DNA of 64,000 bases from a bacterium (lineage in GTDB: Bacteria > Spirochaetota > Leptospiria > Leptospirales > Leptonemataceae): contig JANSYA010000002.1 in assembly GCA_024742665.1 (NCBI GenBank), positions 310,001 to 374,000 of the forward strand. Reading direction: 5' to 3'. The position numbers were made by a program, and so were the translations under genes. The notes beneath the pieces were generated by a model. That model was not told the origin of the DNA, made no database searches, and worked only from the letters and a program-made list of their open reading frames with translations. Below are positions 16,970 to 26,166 of the stretch, one piece after another. Numbering within the stretch: position 1 is the stretch's first letter; every line of letters starts with the position of its first letter.

Positions 16970-18025
16970 ATGCAAAATAAAGCAATCGATCCAATGATAC
17001 TACGCCGCGGCGCTTTAATGACGACGAGCCTGGTCCTGAGCCTGGCGGGATTCGCCGCCTGCATAACGGTAGGCGAACCCGAACGCACGCCCTTTTCGGC
17101 CGGCGCGGTTCAAAAGACGCATCCCGCTTCGAATGAACACAGCGGCGAAGACGATCAAGAGAATTCCCCGACCGTCGCCGATTATCAAAGCGGCGCGACG
17201 CACGCGCAGGCCGCGGACTGGACGCGGATATTAAAACAAAAGCCGCAGATTCGTTTTCAGATACTGCATACCGGCCGCGTCAAAGTCCCGCGCTCCGGCA
17301 TGCTGAACCTCGATCATGAAAATCTGAAAGGCCAGGCAGGCGACGGCGAAATTTTCGTCGACGTCTACGCCTATCGCATCTGTCACACAAGCCGCGGCTG
17401 CTGGCTGATCGACTCGGGTCTCGATTCCAGCTTTCGCACGGGCCGGGGCGGAAACGTGTCGGGCTTAATGGCGGGCGACTATATCAAAGGCAGCGAACAA
17501 AGCGAAGGCCAGGACATTCGCGCCCAACTTGATCGACTGGGCGACAAACCGACTCCGATCCAGGGAGTCTTTTTTACGCATCTGCACGGCGACCACACCT
17601 CCGGCGTGCCGGCTCTACCAAAAGACATTCGCTTTATCGCCGGTAAAGACGAAGCCTATATCAATTATTATCTGCTCTATTATAGCGATCACCTGGCCGG
17701 CGTGCAGCGCCTGGAAGAAATTGATTTTACGAACGCGCCCGTGAGTTCGCCTCTGGGCCGGGTCGTCGATCTTTTCGGCGACGGTTCTTTCTGGGCGATT
17801 TCGACGCCCGGCCATTCGAACGGACACGTCTCCTATTTGCTGATGACGACCGACGGGCCTGTACTCTTAACCGGCGATGCGAGCCATACGCGCCGGGGAT
17901 TCGAAATGGGAGTCGAGCCGGGCTGGACCTGGAACCGCGAGAAGATGCGCGCAAGTCTTGAGCAGCTGATCGCCTTCGCGCGCAAGTACCCGCTGGTGCG
18001 CGTCATCTTCGGTCATGAGCTCTGA
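16970..18025 (+). CDS. Metallo-beta-lactamase-fold lipoprotein, lactonase-like
   Basis: Predicted lipoprotein of 351 residues with a hydrophobic leader (TTSLVLSLAGFAAC) giving a lipidated cysteine near residue 24. The mature part has the metallo-beta-lactamase signature THLHGDH (His204, His206, Asp208, His209), GHSNGHVSYLL, LLTGDASH and a final FGHEL, the set of ligands for two metal ions. The overall layout (RVKVPRSGML and CWLIDSGLD upstream) resembles AHL-lactonase-like hydrolases, which open lactone rings of signalling molecules, but other esters are possible. The ATG 16970 has AGAGGAA 7 bases upstream. A Crp/Fnr regulator gene lies just before it. Confidence 0.85.
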   Translation: MQNKAIDPMILRRGALMTTSLVLSLAGFAACITVGEPERTPFSAGAVQKTHPASNEHSGEDDQENSPTVADYQSGATHAQAADWTRILKQKPQIRFQILHTGRVKVPRSGMLNLDHENLKGQAGDGEIFVDVYAYRICHTSRGCWLIDSGLDSSFRTGRGGNVSGLMAGDYIKGSEQSEGQDIRAQLDRLGDKPTPIQGVFFTHLHGDHTSGVPALPKDIRFIAGKDEAYINYYLLYYSDHLAGVQRLEEIDFTNAPVSSPLGRVVDLFGDGSFWAISTPGHSNGHVSYLLMTTDGPVLLTGDASHTRRGFEMGVEPGWTWNREKMRASLEQLIAFARKYPLVRVIFGHEL

Positions 18026-18051
18026 GGCCCGCGATCAAGGCGCCGCGTCGT

Positions 18052-19839
18052 TCAGGGAGTTGAGAGCAGGCGCGCGATCTTCGCGTTCAGTTCCCGGGGA
18101 TTGAAGGGTTTGCTGACGTAGTCAGAAACGCCGGCCGCCCGCGCCTGAGAGATTTCTTCGGGCAGAGCGGCCGCACTCAGGGCCAGCACCGGCACGGAGC
18201 CGCGCGAATCGCCCATCGCTCGAATGGAACGCGTCGCTTCGAAGCCGTCCATTCGGGGCATCTGCAAATCCATTAAAACGATATCGTATTCGCCGCCTTC
18301 GAATTTATCGAGAGCGTCCCGACCGTCTTCAGCCGAGTCGACCTGCAAACCCCACTTGAGTAAAAACTTACGCGCGAGCAACACGTTCGGCTCGAAATCG
18401 TCGACCAACAGCACTCGTTGCTGCGAGAAAGATTCGAAATCGTCTTTTGCATCGCGAAGCTTCGCCGGGTCGGCAGCGTTGGGAGCGCCCGAGGCCCTCC
18501 GGGGATTCGAAGCATCGACGGCGTTTACGACCCGCGTTTGCAGCGTAAAACTGAAGCACGAGCCGGAGCCGGGCTCGCTTTCCAATTCAATCTGGCTGCC
18601 CATCATTTCCAATAAGCGACGCGATATAGTCAGCCCCAGGCCCGTGCCGCCGAAGCGCCGGGTCGTGCTGGAAGAAGCCTGCGAAAAACTATCGAAGATT
18701 TTATTTAAGTCCGCCCGCTCGATTCCAATACCGGTATCGCGCACGCGAAACTGAAGGTCGACCAGGTCCGCTCCCGAACCCGGGACGCGACGCGTTTCGA
18801 TTTCCAGACTGACCCGACCGCGCTCCGTGAACTTCACCGCGTTGGCGACCAGGTTCGTCAGCACCTGGCCCAAGCGCGTCGCGTCACCCTGCACATACTC
18901 CGGCGTATTCTCGGACAGCAACAAATCGAATTGCAAAGCTCTGGCTGTCGCTTCCGGAGCAAGCAGGGCATGAATATTTCGCAGCAGGTCTTTTAGAGCG
19001 AAAGGCGCCGCTTCCAAATCGATCTTACCCGCTTCGATTTTGCTTAAATCGAGAATATCGTTCAATAATACGAGCAGGTTCTCCGCGGAGAACTGCAGCA
19101 GGCGCAAATTCTCGACCTGGTCCGGACGCGGATTTTCTTCGAGCAGCAGATAGCTCATGCCGACGACGGAGTTCATCGGCGTGCGAATTTCGTGGGACAT
19201 GGTCGAAAGAAATTCCGACCGCACCCGCGAAGCTTCCAGAGCGACGCGCCGCTCGCTTTCGTAATTTCGCCGGAGCAAACCGATCGCAACGACGATGACC
19301 ACGCAGCTCAAAAGGGCGGTGAATATAATGTCGGCCCGGCGAACCGCGTCTGACGGATAGGGAATCACCCAGTGCGGAAAATAGATCTCCAGAATCACCG
19401 CCGTTAGAAAGCCGGTAACGACGCACAGTCCGGCCGGCAGCGAATATCGCCCTTCAACGACGGCGATCAAAATCACCGTCGCCAGCACGAAGATGATCGG
19501 CACCGAGCCGTCGACCCCGCCCGAGACGAACCATAAAACGACCAGGCTGAACACGGCGAAAACGAGCACCGGAAAAAACACAAAACGCAACAAACCCAGA
19601 AAACGCGCCAGCACGTACGCGACGAAATAAAACGCGGCGATGGCTCCGACCAGCGCCGAAACCGCCGAATGCAAACCGCCCAGCACGCAAAACACGCCGG
19701 CGACGGCGAAACCCGTTCCCCCGAGAAGACATAACGAGTTAAAGACCCGGTGATTGAGCGACTGCCCGGCGGTATCGCCGGCGATCAGATTGATCAGCTT
19801 CCCGAACACAGCCGCAGAAATTAATGAATCCTCACGCAT
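18052..19839 (-). CDS. Hybrid histidine kinase
   Basis: Membrane sensor kinase of 595 residues. The first ~195 residues hold about six hydrophobic helices and no large periplasmic domain. HisKA follows with LSTMSHEIRTPMN (His216), then HATPase (NLVANAVKFTERG, DTGIGI, GGTGLGLTISRR) and a C-terminal receiver with IVLMDLQMPRMDG (Asp524). There is no HPt domain. It lies 57 bases downstream of the LytTR response regulator in the same direction and could be in one transcript with it. The last gene on this strand before the convergent lactonase. Confidence 0.9.
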   Translation of the reverse strand: MREDSLISAAVFGKLINLIAGDTAGQSLNHRVFNSLCLLGGTGFAVAGVFCVLGGLHSAVSALVGAIAAFYFVAYVLARFLGLLRFVFFPVLVFAVFSLVVLWFVSGGVDGSVPIIFVLATVILIAVVEGRYSLPAGLCVVTGFLTAVILEIYFPHWVIPYPSDAVRRADIIFTALLSCVVIVVAIGLLRRNYESERRVALEASRVRSEFLSTMSHEIRTPMNSVVGMSYLLLEENPRPDQVENLRLLQFSAENLLVLLNDILDLSKIEAGKIDLEAAPFALKDLLRNIHALLAPEATARALQFDLLLSENTPEYVQGDATRLGQVLTNLVANAVKFTERGRVSLEIETRRVPGSGADLVDLQFRVRDTGIGIERADLNKIFDSFSQASSSTTRRFGGTGLGLTISRRLLEMMGSQIELESEPGSGSCFSFTLQTRVVNAVDASNPRRASGAPNAADPAKLRDAKDDFESFSQQRVLLVDDFEPNVLLARKFLLKWGLQVDSAEDGRDALDKFEGGEYDIVLMDLQMPRMDGFEATRSIRAMGDSRGSVPVLALSAAALPEEISQARAAGVSDYVSKPFNPRELNAKIARLLSTP

Positions 19840-19896
19840 CGTCGAGCAAAAATCAGGACGACGGGCGCGGAGTTCGGGAATCGATCGTCCCGGTCC

Positions 19897-20676
19897 TCAG
19901 CCTTCGAGAAAGTGCAGCAGCGATTTGGAATAGGTCGCACCGACGGAAACGTCTTCCGGCGGGTCGCAGCGCAGCGTAAGCGAATAGCTGCCGCTGGTAA
20001 CGTGACGCAGGCCCGCAATGCGCCGAACATTCACAACAAAGCGTCGATGCACACGCATGAATTGTTCGACCGGCAGACGGGCGGCCAGCTCGGTTAAGGC
20101 TTTGTTCGCCGACAGGCTTTCATTTTCCGTACGCACGATCGTTTGTTTGTCATTCGACTGGAGATAGATAATCTCTTCGAAGGCCACCATGCGCATCTCA
20201 CCGCCGGCCGGCAGCAGCAAACCAAATTCCTGTCCCCGGATCTTTTCCCGCCGATCCCGCCGCCTGCGAATGCGACCGACCGCCCGGTCCACCGCCTGGT
20301 AAAAGCGAGGCGGATCGCAGGGTTTCATTAGATAGTCGACGGCGCGCATTTCGAAGGCTTCCGGGCCGAAATCCCGGTGCGCGGAAAACAGAATAATCGC
20401 CGGCCGCCGCGACGGGGGGATTTGTCGCAGCACATCGAATACCGGAACCCCCCGCAAATCAATGTCCAGAATGGCCAGCTCATAGGGGCGGCCGTCCGTA
20501 GTCGCAGCCGCGATCGCAGAACGGAGATCGACGGCGTTACTGACGGCCGCGCCGAGCTCCAGGGCCGCGTGCTCTCGAACCAGGTCGCTGACATAGTCCC
20601 GGGCGTGGTCATCGTCCTCGGCAACCAGCACCCGGATCGATTTTTCAGAGGGATCGTCTTTCCCCGGGTTTTTCAT
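19897..20676 (-). CDS. LytTR-family response regulator
   Basis: DNA-binding response regulator of 259 residues: receiver (about 15-130) with RVLVAEDDDHARDYV, phosphoacceptor in LAILDIDLRG (Asp71) and MKPCDP; then a basic linker (RIRRRRDRREKIRG) and a LytTR domain with IIYLQSNDKQTIV, FMRVHRRFVVNV. LytTR regulators are usually paired with LytS/His_kinase-type sensor kinases, exactly the class found at the C-terminus of the giant kinases encoded just upstream on the same strand. That makes it their likely partner. The linker is unusually arginine-rich. Confidence 0.9.
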   Translation of the reverse strand: MKNPGKDDPSEKSIRVLVAEDDDHARDYVSDLVREHAALELGAAVSNAVDLRSAIAAATTDGRPYELAILDIDLRGVPVFDVLRQIPPSRRPAIILFSAHRDFGPEAFEMRAVDYLMKPCDPPRFYQAVDRAVGRIRRRRDRREKIRGQEFGLLLPAGGEMRMVAFEEIIYLQSNDKQTIVRTENESLSANKALTELAARLPVEQFMRVHRRFVVNVRRIAGLRHVTSGSYSLTLRCDPPEDVSVGATYSKSLLHFLEG

Positions 20677-20814
20677 CGCTGCAAGAACCTCATAAGCCCG
20701 TCCACATTCCGCCGGAATCGGCCCGGCCGCAATTCTTATTCATAGCGCGAGCGCCACAAAATCAGCGCGAATCCGCCTGGGACTTCGTGAACGCGAGCAG
20801 CACTAATTTTTACT

Positions 20815-20941
20815 ATTCACGGTTGACGGAGCAAGGATCGGTCTGATAGCAACTGTCAATCAGTAGTTATTCAGAATCTTTTATAAATTTTAAATTAATA
20901 ATTCTCAACTTAAGCTCTCATTACATGGATACTACTCATAT
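20815..20941. other. AT-rich intergenic stretch
   Basis: Most of 20850-20940 is A and T, in strong contrast to the surrounding GC-rich DNA. Both strands carry a TTGAC element (plus strand 20823-20828; minus strand 20859-20854, TTGACA), but neither has a good -10 at 16-18 bases. It may hold promoters for the LytTR gene (minus) and for the transcript ended by the plus-strand terminator that follows. Confidence 0.4.
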
Positions 20942-21015
20942 CCGCCGTATCGGCGCCCCGTGGTCGTTCGTAAATCGATCGACCACGGGGAGTCGGCACG
21001 GCGGTTCTTTTTTTT
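20942..21015 (+). terminator. Strong intrinsic terminator on the plus strand
   Basis: Arms 20942-20966 and 20980-21004 form a 25-base stem with two mismatches and two G-U pairs; the inner 11 bases are perfect. The loop has 13 bases and is followed by TTC and eight T (21008-21015). The T-run is only on the plus strand, although flanking genes are all on the minus strand. Confidence 0.7.
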
Positions 21016-21035
21016 GAGCGTCCGATGGGGGATTG

Positions 21036-24000
21036 CTAAGGCAGGCCGCGATCAATTCCGGATATGGAAACGATCACTCCGGAACCCTGCACAGTGTCGT
21101 CCCTGCGCAGGGACGCATTGGGAAAATAGTGACGCAGACGTTCGCGAATCGTGTGCAGAGTATCTCCCGGCTGGATCTCGCGCTGAAATCCGGAGCCGTT
21201 GTCGCGAAAATTGATCTCCACCTGGTCCGCTGTAGCCTCTAATATGATCTCAATCTGCATTTGCTCGTTTTCATTCCGAAATCCGTGCTTAAAAGAGTTC
21301 TCGACGATCGGCTGCAAACTCAAGGGCGGGATTTGAAATCGCGGCAGAGTTTTCGGGCGACTCACCTCAATGCGCAAACTATTCACATAGCGCAGGCGCA
21401 TCAAATTCAAATACTCTTCGAGGAAACGCCACTCCAATTCAAAGTCCACCAGCTCGGCTTCCGAGATGTCCGTCAAAGTGCGGTACATTTCCGCCACGGC
21501 CAGCAGCGCCCGATTCGCCTGCTCTGGATCCCGCGCCATCAAGGCGTGGACCATATTCAACGAATTAAATAAGAAGTGCGGATCCATACGATCCCGGGCG
21601 AGCTTTAAGTTCAGAAGCTGGTGCGTCTTTTCGGTGATTTCGCTTTGCATGTGTTCGTACAGGCGCGCGTTCTCCAGCGACACCGCCGCCTGGTGCGAAA
21701 GCACTCCCAGAATTTGCAGGCGCGGCCGGGTCAGCACGTTCGCCGCCTGCCGGTTTTCGAGATAGAGCACGCCCCGCACATCGCCGTCGTACACGATCGG
21801 CGCGGCCAGAATTGATTTGCAGCGACTCCGGCGCACGTACGGATCCGCCGTAAACGCGCCCTCCTCAAAGGCGGAACCCAGTACGACGGGTTCGCCGGTA
21901 TGCAGAACGTAGTTTATGATTTCCCGCGGCAAGGCCGTATAGGATTCGAAACGCTGCGCGCGAAACTCGCTCTCCGTCGCGGACGCATCGCGCAAAGCCT
22001 CCAGCCAGAGCTCTTCGCCGCGATGTAAAACCAACGCGCCCCGCTCGGCCCCGGCGTTCTCCACCGACAGACGCAGAAATTCTTCCATGACGGCCGCGGC
22101 GTTCTGACCGGCGAAGAGCATCTGCACGGCTTTCGTTACTGTTTCAATATCCAGGGCTCCGGCTTCGCTGCGCGTCGCGAAAGCGATCGTCGATTCCAGA
22201 GTCTCCCGGCTCGGTTGCGCGCTTCCCGCCGCCCCGCCCGCGAAAAATTCCGGATGCTTCTCTTCGAGAAAACGCACGCGAACGTCGGCGCCCCAGCGAC
22301 GGTATACGGAGCGAGCTTCTTCCAGATAGGTGCGCGCAATGCGCTGATTGTTCTGCGAAAGATAAAATTCTCCGGCCAGTTCGCAGGCGATGGCTTCGTC
22401 GAGGAAATAACCGCGATCGTGCGCGAGCTGGATCGCGGCGGTATAATTCCGCACCGCCCGGTCGTGTCTGCCGAGTATCCGATCCTGCTCGGCCTGCAGC
22501 AGCTGCAGTTTGTGAGCGTAGATCGCGGGATTGAGCTTCGTGCGGCCTTTGAAATATCTCAATAGCTCGCGGATCCTTTTGCGAGTCTCTCTGGCGGGAC
22601 CGCGCTGCGTCGGATCGTACAATGCGAAACGAATCAGGGCTTCGAGATAGGCGTCGAGCGGGCCGAAGTACATGGCCGGCACGTAGTCGACCAGCTCTTG
22701 AGCGGCTTCGATCGCTTCGAGAGCCGATTCCATACGACCGAAAAGATAGCGCAGCAGAGCGCAGGCGCCGTGATGAATGACGACCGCGCTGATATATTTG
22801 CCGTCGTCGAGCTGCCGCAGTCCCTCGTCTTCGCTATAGATTTTCCCGTCCATACGATGCGGGGCTTCGCTTTCATGACGCAAATTCAAAACGAGCTGAT
22901 AGTAGATTCGGTTCAGTCGCTGCACATTTTCGTTGCGAAAATTATTGATCAGATGGTACTGCGTCGCGAGCTGCGATTCCAGATCGGGCAGTTGCCCCGA
23001 CGAATAAAAGGCGTGCACGCAATAGTATAAATGACAGTAGCCCGCGTATTCGATATCACCCGCTTCCATTCCGCGACGGCTGCCGCTTTTGAGTAATTCG
23101 AAATTGTCTTCGAAAGATTCGAAGCAGTGAATGAACAGGCCGCCGTACGCGAACATGGTCTTGGCGAAATGATCGTTGTTCCCGACCTGATCTTCCAAAA
23201 GCAGCGCGACCCGGCCGATCTCCCGAGACGCTCCAAAGCGCCGAATGTGCAGCAAGATCCCCCCCAGGCTGGCCAGGCCGTATGGACTGGCCGAGGTCCA
23301 GCCGTAGCGATAGCTCAGCTCAACGTACTTACACATGGAAAGGGCCCAGAGATTCTGACGGACTTTATAAGTCGCTGAAGCACAGAGCGGAAAGATTCGC
23401 AGCGCCGCTTCCTGAAAGGGGTCGCTCGTAGCGGGCGCCGAGAGAATGCTCTCGACGCCTTTGCGAAAAATCAACCACTGAACGCGCAGCACTTCGTACC
23501 GCACCCGCAGGCGGCCGGGGAAAGCCGGCAGCACGTAACCCAGCGAAGCCAGCGCTTCCAGAGCGACCGCAATCACGCCTTCGATTTCACCCAGGGCCGT
23601 GAGCGCGCGCAGGCGAATCTCATAGGCGAGCGTGCGATCCAGGGGGTCGCTGACGTGTTCGAGAATTTCTTCGACGATACGAATGCAGAGCTCGTTATGC
23701 GAACACAGATGCTCCGCCTCCGCCCGCAGTTCGCGCAGGGTACGCGCGAGATAGTAAAATTCGCTCCACTCGCGACCGGTGGGCAGCAATTCCAGTCCAC
23801 GTTTCGCCGACGCCGCGGATGCCTGGTAGGCCGCGGAATCCAGAGCTCTCCGAGCCGCGCGCCGATAGAGACTCGCCGCCGCCGGGCCCTCCCCCGGATC
23901 GGCTGATAGAACAGAGTCGCCGGCCGCGTCCAGGTGATGCACGATCGAAAAGATGCATTCGTCGAGCGCGCTTTCCGAATCGCCGGCGCCGCGAATCAAT

Positions 24001-26135
24001 TCGCGCGCGATTCGTAAATGACGCGATTCCTTCTGCGAAGCTTCGATGGAATCATAGACCGCCTGCTGCACGCGGTCATGCTGAAACTGATAGTGGCCGT
24101 CCGCCTCTGCGAACTCCAGAGTCGATTCCTGATCGCCGACGCGAGCGTCGGAACCGGGCAGCAGCGGCGACAGCAAACCTTCGCGCAGGGCGGGGCGCAG
24201 GATCGCTTCGACGGTCTCATCGTTTTTCTGTAGCACCGCGGCCAGAGACGTGCGTTCGAAGCGGTTGCCCATGCAGGCCGCGAACTGCAGCGCCTCTCGG
24301 GTTTCTTCGTCCAGGTACTGGATCTTGTGCACCATCAGCGCGCCGATCTTATCCGGCGCCGGCAGCTTGCTGATCAAGGCCGCATCCCAGACCCAGCGAC
24401 CCTCAGCGGCGTCGAAACGAATGTGTCCGTCGCGGTGTAGAATCTGCAAAAATTCGCGAACGAAGAAAGGATTACCGCCGCCTTTTTGATGAATGAAATC
24501 GCCGAGCACCCGCGTCTCATTTTCCGGAGCCTGGAGCGTCGCTGAAACCATGCGATTGATTTCGTTCGCGTCCAGAGCGCGCACTTCGACGAAGCCCGGA
24601 GGATAATCGCGCTCGCGCAGGGCGTCGATCATCGCTTCGAGAGGATGATCGGCTGCGACCTCGTTATCGCGATAGGCGCCGATGATCATCAAATATCCCA
24701 GGTTCTGCGCTTCGAGCAGCACTCGCAGCAAACGCAGCGAGGCCGGGTCGGCCCAGTGCAAATCGTCGACGAAGAGCACCAGCGGATTTTCCGGCCGGGC
24801 CAGCGAACGAACGAAATCCTGAAAGACGTTAATGAATCTGTTTTCGCTTTCTTCCGGGCCGACGGCGATCGGCGCGGGCTGCGGACCGATAATGCGTTCG
24901 ATCTCCGGAATCACCTCGGCGATCACCTGGCCGTTGGTTCCAAGCGCCGCCAGCATATCGCTTTTCCAGGCGGCGACTTCGCCCGCTTCGCCTTTCAGGA
25001 TTTCGCTGATCAACTGGCGAAAGGCCTGCAGGATCGCACTGTACGGTATTCCGAGCTGGAACTGGTCGAATTTACCGGAAACGAAAAATCCCCGACTCTC
25101 CAGAACCGCGTCCTGCACGCTGTATACGACCGAAGACTTACCGATGCCGGCGAAACCCCGCACCAGATAGAATTCGCGCGCGCCGGAGAGAGTCCGGCGA
25201 AAGGCTTCGGTCAAAGCGGCCTTTTCGTTTTCGCGCCCGTACAGTTTGCGCGAAACGACGAAGAGATCGGAAACGTCGCGCGCTCCCGGCGAGAAGTCGA
25301 GCATGGCTCCCGCCGTCCGCGAAAGTCGCTGAATCTCTTCCAGATCGTTGAGCAAACCGTTCGCGCTCTGGTAACGATCTTCCGCGTCTTTCGCCAGCAG
25401 CTTCATGACGATTCCCGAGAGCGCCTCGGGCACCTGCGGATTGATCGAATGCGGGTCCGCGGGGCGCACCGCGATGTGACGATGAATCATCTCAAGCGCG
25501 TCCGCGGAAATTTCAAAGGGCAGCCGGCCGCAGAGCGCTTCGTACAAAATCACTCCGAGGGAATACAGATCGGCGCGCTGATCGATCGCGCGATTCATTC
25601 GGCCGCTCTGCTCCGGCGCCATATACGCGAGCGTGCCGCGCATGCGCAAAGACGGCATCATACCGAAGGCTCCGTCGCGGCGCACGGCGATCCCGAAATC
25701 CGTCAGGCGCAGCTCGTTCGTTTCGGTATTGAAAATCAAATTGCCGGGTTTCACGTCCTGGTGGATGATTCCGCGGTTGTGAATCACTTTGAGAATCTGA
25801 GCCAGGCGCGTGGCGATCGGAAAAAATTCCGCCAGGGGCCAGGCGGCGCCACGCCTGGCGAAAATCTCGGACAGCGCCACGCCGCCGAAATCGTCAAAGA
25901 CGATCGCCGGCAAATCCAGGTCGTCTTCGAAGCTGAGCGCTTCCACGACCGCGTCGCTATCCAGCAAACGAACCAGGTTAAACTCGCGGCGCAAACGAGA
26001 GATCAACGATGCGCGCGGAGCCTGGATCTGTTTTATGATCACGCGCCGGCTGGAGGCCTTCTCCGTCGCGCGAAAGACGCGCGTCGAATCGCTCGCATAA
26101 ACGGTTTCATGCACAAGATAAGTGTTTAGGTCCAT
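21036..26135 (-). CDS. Giant signalling protein, copy 1: Ser/Thr kinase, ATPase, helical repeats, GAF and LytS-type histidine kinase
   Basis: Protein of 1699 residues. Residues 10-270 are a PknB-type kinase with the beta-3 lysine (RRVIIK, Lys35), HQDVKPGN (125-132), DFG (146-148) and GTLAYMAPEQSG. An AAA/NB-ARC-like ATPase follows with Walker A GFAGIGKSS and Walker B LVLFVDDLHWAD. About 700 residues of helical, TPR-like sequence lead to a GAF domain (about 1335-1480) and a LytS-type kinase with DRMDPHFLFNSLN (His1520) and LQPIVENSFKHGF. ATG 26135 was preferred to GTG 26162 because it aligns with the paralogue start. Such fusions sense stress or ligands; the nearby LytTR regulator is the natural phosphotransfer partner. 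All motifs appear intact. Confidence 0.9.
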   Translation of the reverse strand: MDLNTYLVHETVYASDSTRVFRATEKASSRRVIIKQIQAPRASLISRLRREFNLVRLLDSDAVVEALSFEDDLDLPAIVFDDFGGVALSEIFARRGAAWPLAEFFPIATRLAQILKVIHNRGIIHQDVKPGNLIFNTETNELRLTDFGIAVRRDGAFGMMPSLRMRGTLAYMAPEQSGRMNRAIDQRADLYSLGVILYEALCGRLPFEISADALEMIHRHIAVRPADPHSINPQVPEALSGIVMKLLAKDAEDRYQSANGLLNDLEEIQRLSRTAGAMLDFSPGARDVSDLFVVSRKLYGRENEKAALTEAFRRTLSGAREFYLVRGFAGIGKSSVVYSVQDAVLESRGFFVSGKFDQFQLGIPYSAILQAFRQLISEILKGEAGEVAAWKSDMLAALGTNGQVIAEVIPEIERIIGPQPAPIAVGPEESENRFINVFQDFVRSLARPENPLVLFVDDLHWADPASLRLLRVLLEAQNLGYLMIIGAYRDNEVAADHPLEAMIDALRERDYPPGFVEVRALDANEINRMVSATLQAPENETRVLGDFIHQKGGGNPFFVREFLQILHRDGHIRFDAAEGRWVWDAALISKLPAPDKIGALMVHKIQYLDEETREALQFAACMGNRFERTSLAAVLQKNDETVEAILRPALREGLLSPLLPGSDARVGDQESTLEFAEADGHYQFQHDRVQQAVYDSIEASQKESRHLRIARELIRGAGDSESALDECIFSIVHHLDAAGDSVLSADPGEGPAAASLYRRAARRALDSAAYQASAASAKRGLELLPTGREWSEFYYLARTLRELRAEAEHLCSHNELCIRIVEEILEHVSDPLDRTLAYEIRLRALTALGEIEGVIAVALEALASLGYVLPAFPGRLRVRYEVLRVQWLIFRKGVESILSAPATSDPFQEAALRIFPLCASATYKVRQNLWALSMCKYVELSYRYGWTSASPYGLASLGGILLHIRRFGASREIGRVALLLEDQVGNNDHFAKTMFAYGGLFIHCFESFEDNFELLKSGSRRGMEAGDIEYAGYCHLYYCVHAFYSSGQLPDLESQLATQYHLINNFRNENVQRLNRIYYQLVLNLRHESEAPHRMDGKIYSEDEGLRQLDDGKYISAVVIHHGACALLRYLFGRMESALEAIEAAQELVDYVPAMYFGPLDAYLEALIRFALYDPTQRGPARETRKRIRELLRYFKGRTKLNPAIYAHKLQLLQAEQDRILGRHDRAVRNYTAAIQLAHDRGYFLDEAIACELAGEFYLSQNNQRIARTYLEEARSVYRRWGADVRVRFLEEKHPEFFAGGAAGSAQPSRETLESTIAFATRSEAGALDIETVTKAVQMLFAGQNAAAVMEEFLRLSVENAGAERGALVLHRGEELWLEALRDASATESEFRAQRFESYTALPREIINYVLHTGEPVVLGSAFEEGAFTADPYVRRSRCKSILAAPIVYDGDVRGVLYLENRQAANVLTRPRLQILGVLSHQAAVSLENARLYEHMQSEITEKTHQLLNLKLARDRMDPHFLFNSLNMVHALMARDPEQANRALLAVAEMYRTLTDISEAELVDFELEWRFLEEYLNLMRLRYVNSLRIEVSRPKTLPRFQIPPLSLQPIVENSFKHGFRNENEQMQIEIILEATADQVEINFRDNGSGFQREIQPGDTLHTIRERLRHYFPNASLRRDDTVQGSGVIVSISGIDRGLP

Positions 26136-26166
26136 ACAAACCAGAACAGCGCCAGCGCCCACGCGA

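Noticed and set aside
24645..26129. Plus-strand ORF of 494 codons antisense to the giant kinase
   Set aside because: It is the GC-rich mirror of a clear kinase and ATPase gene on the other strand and contains no recognisable domain.
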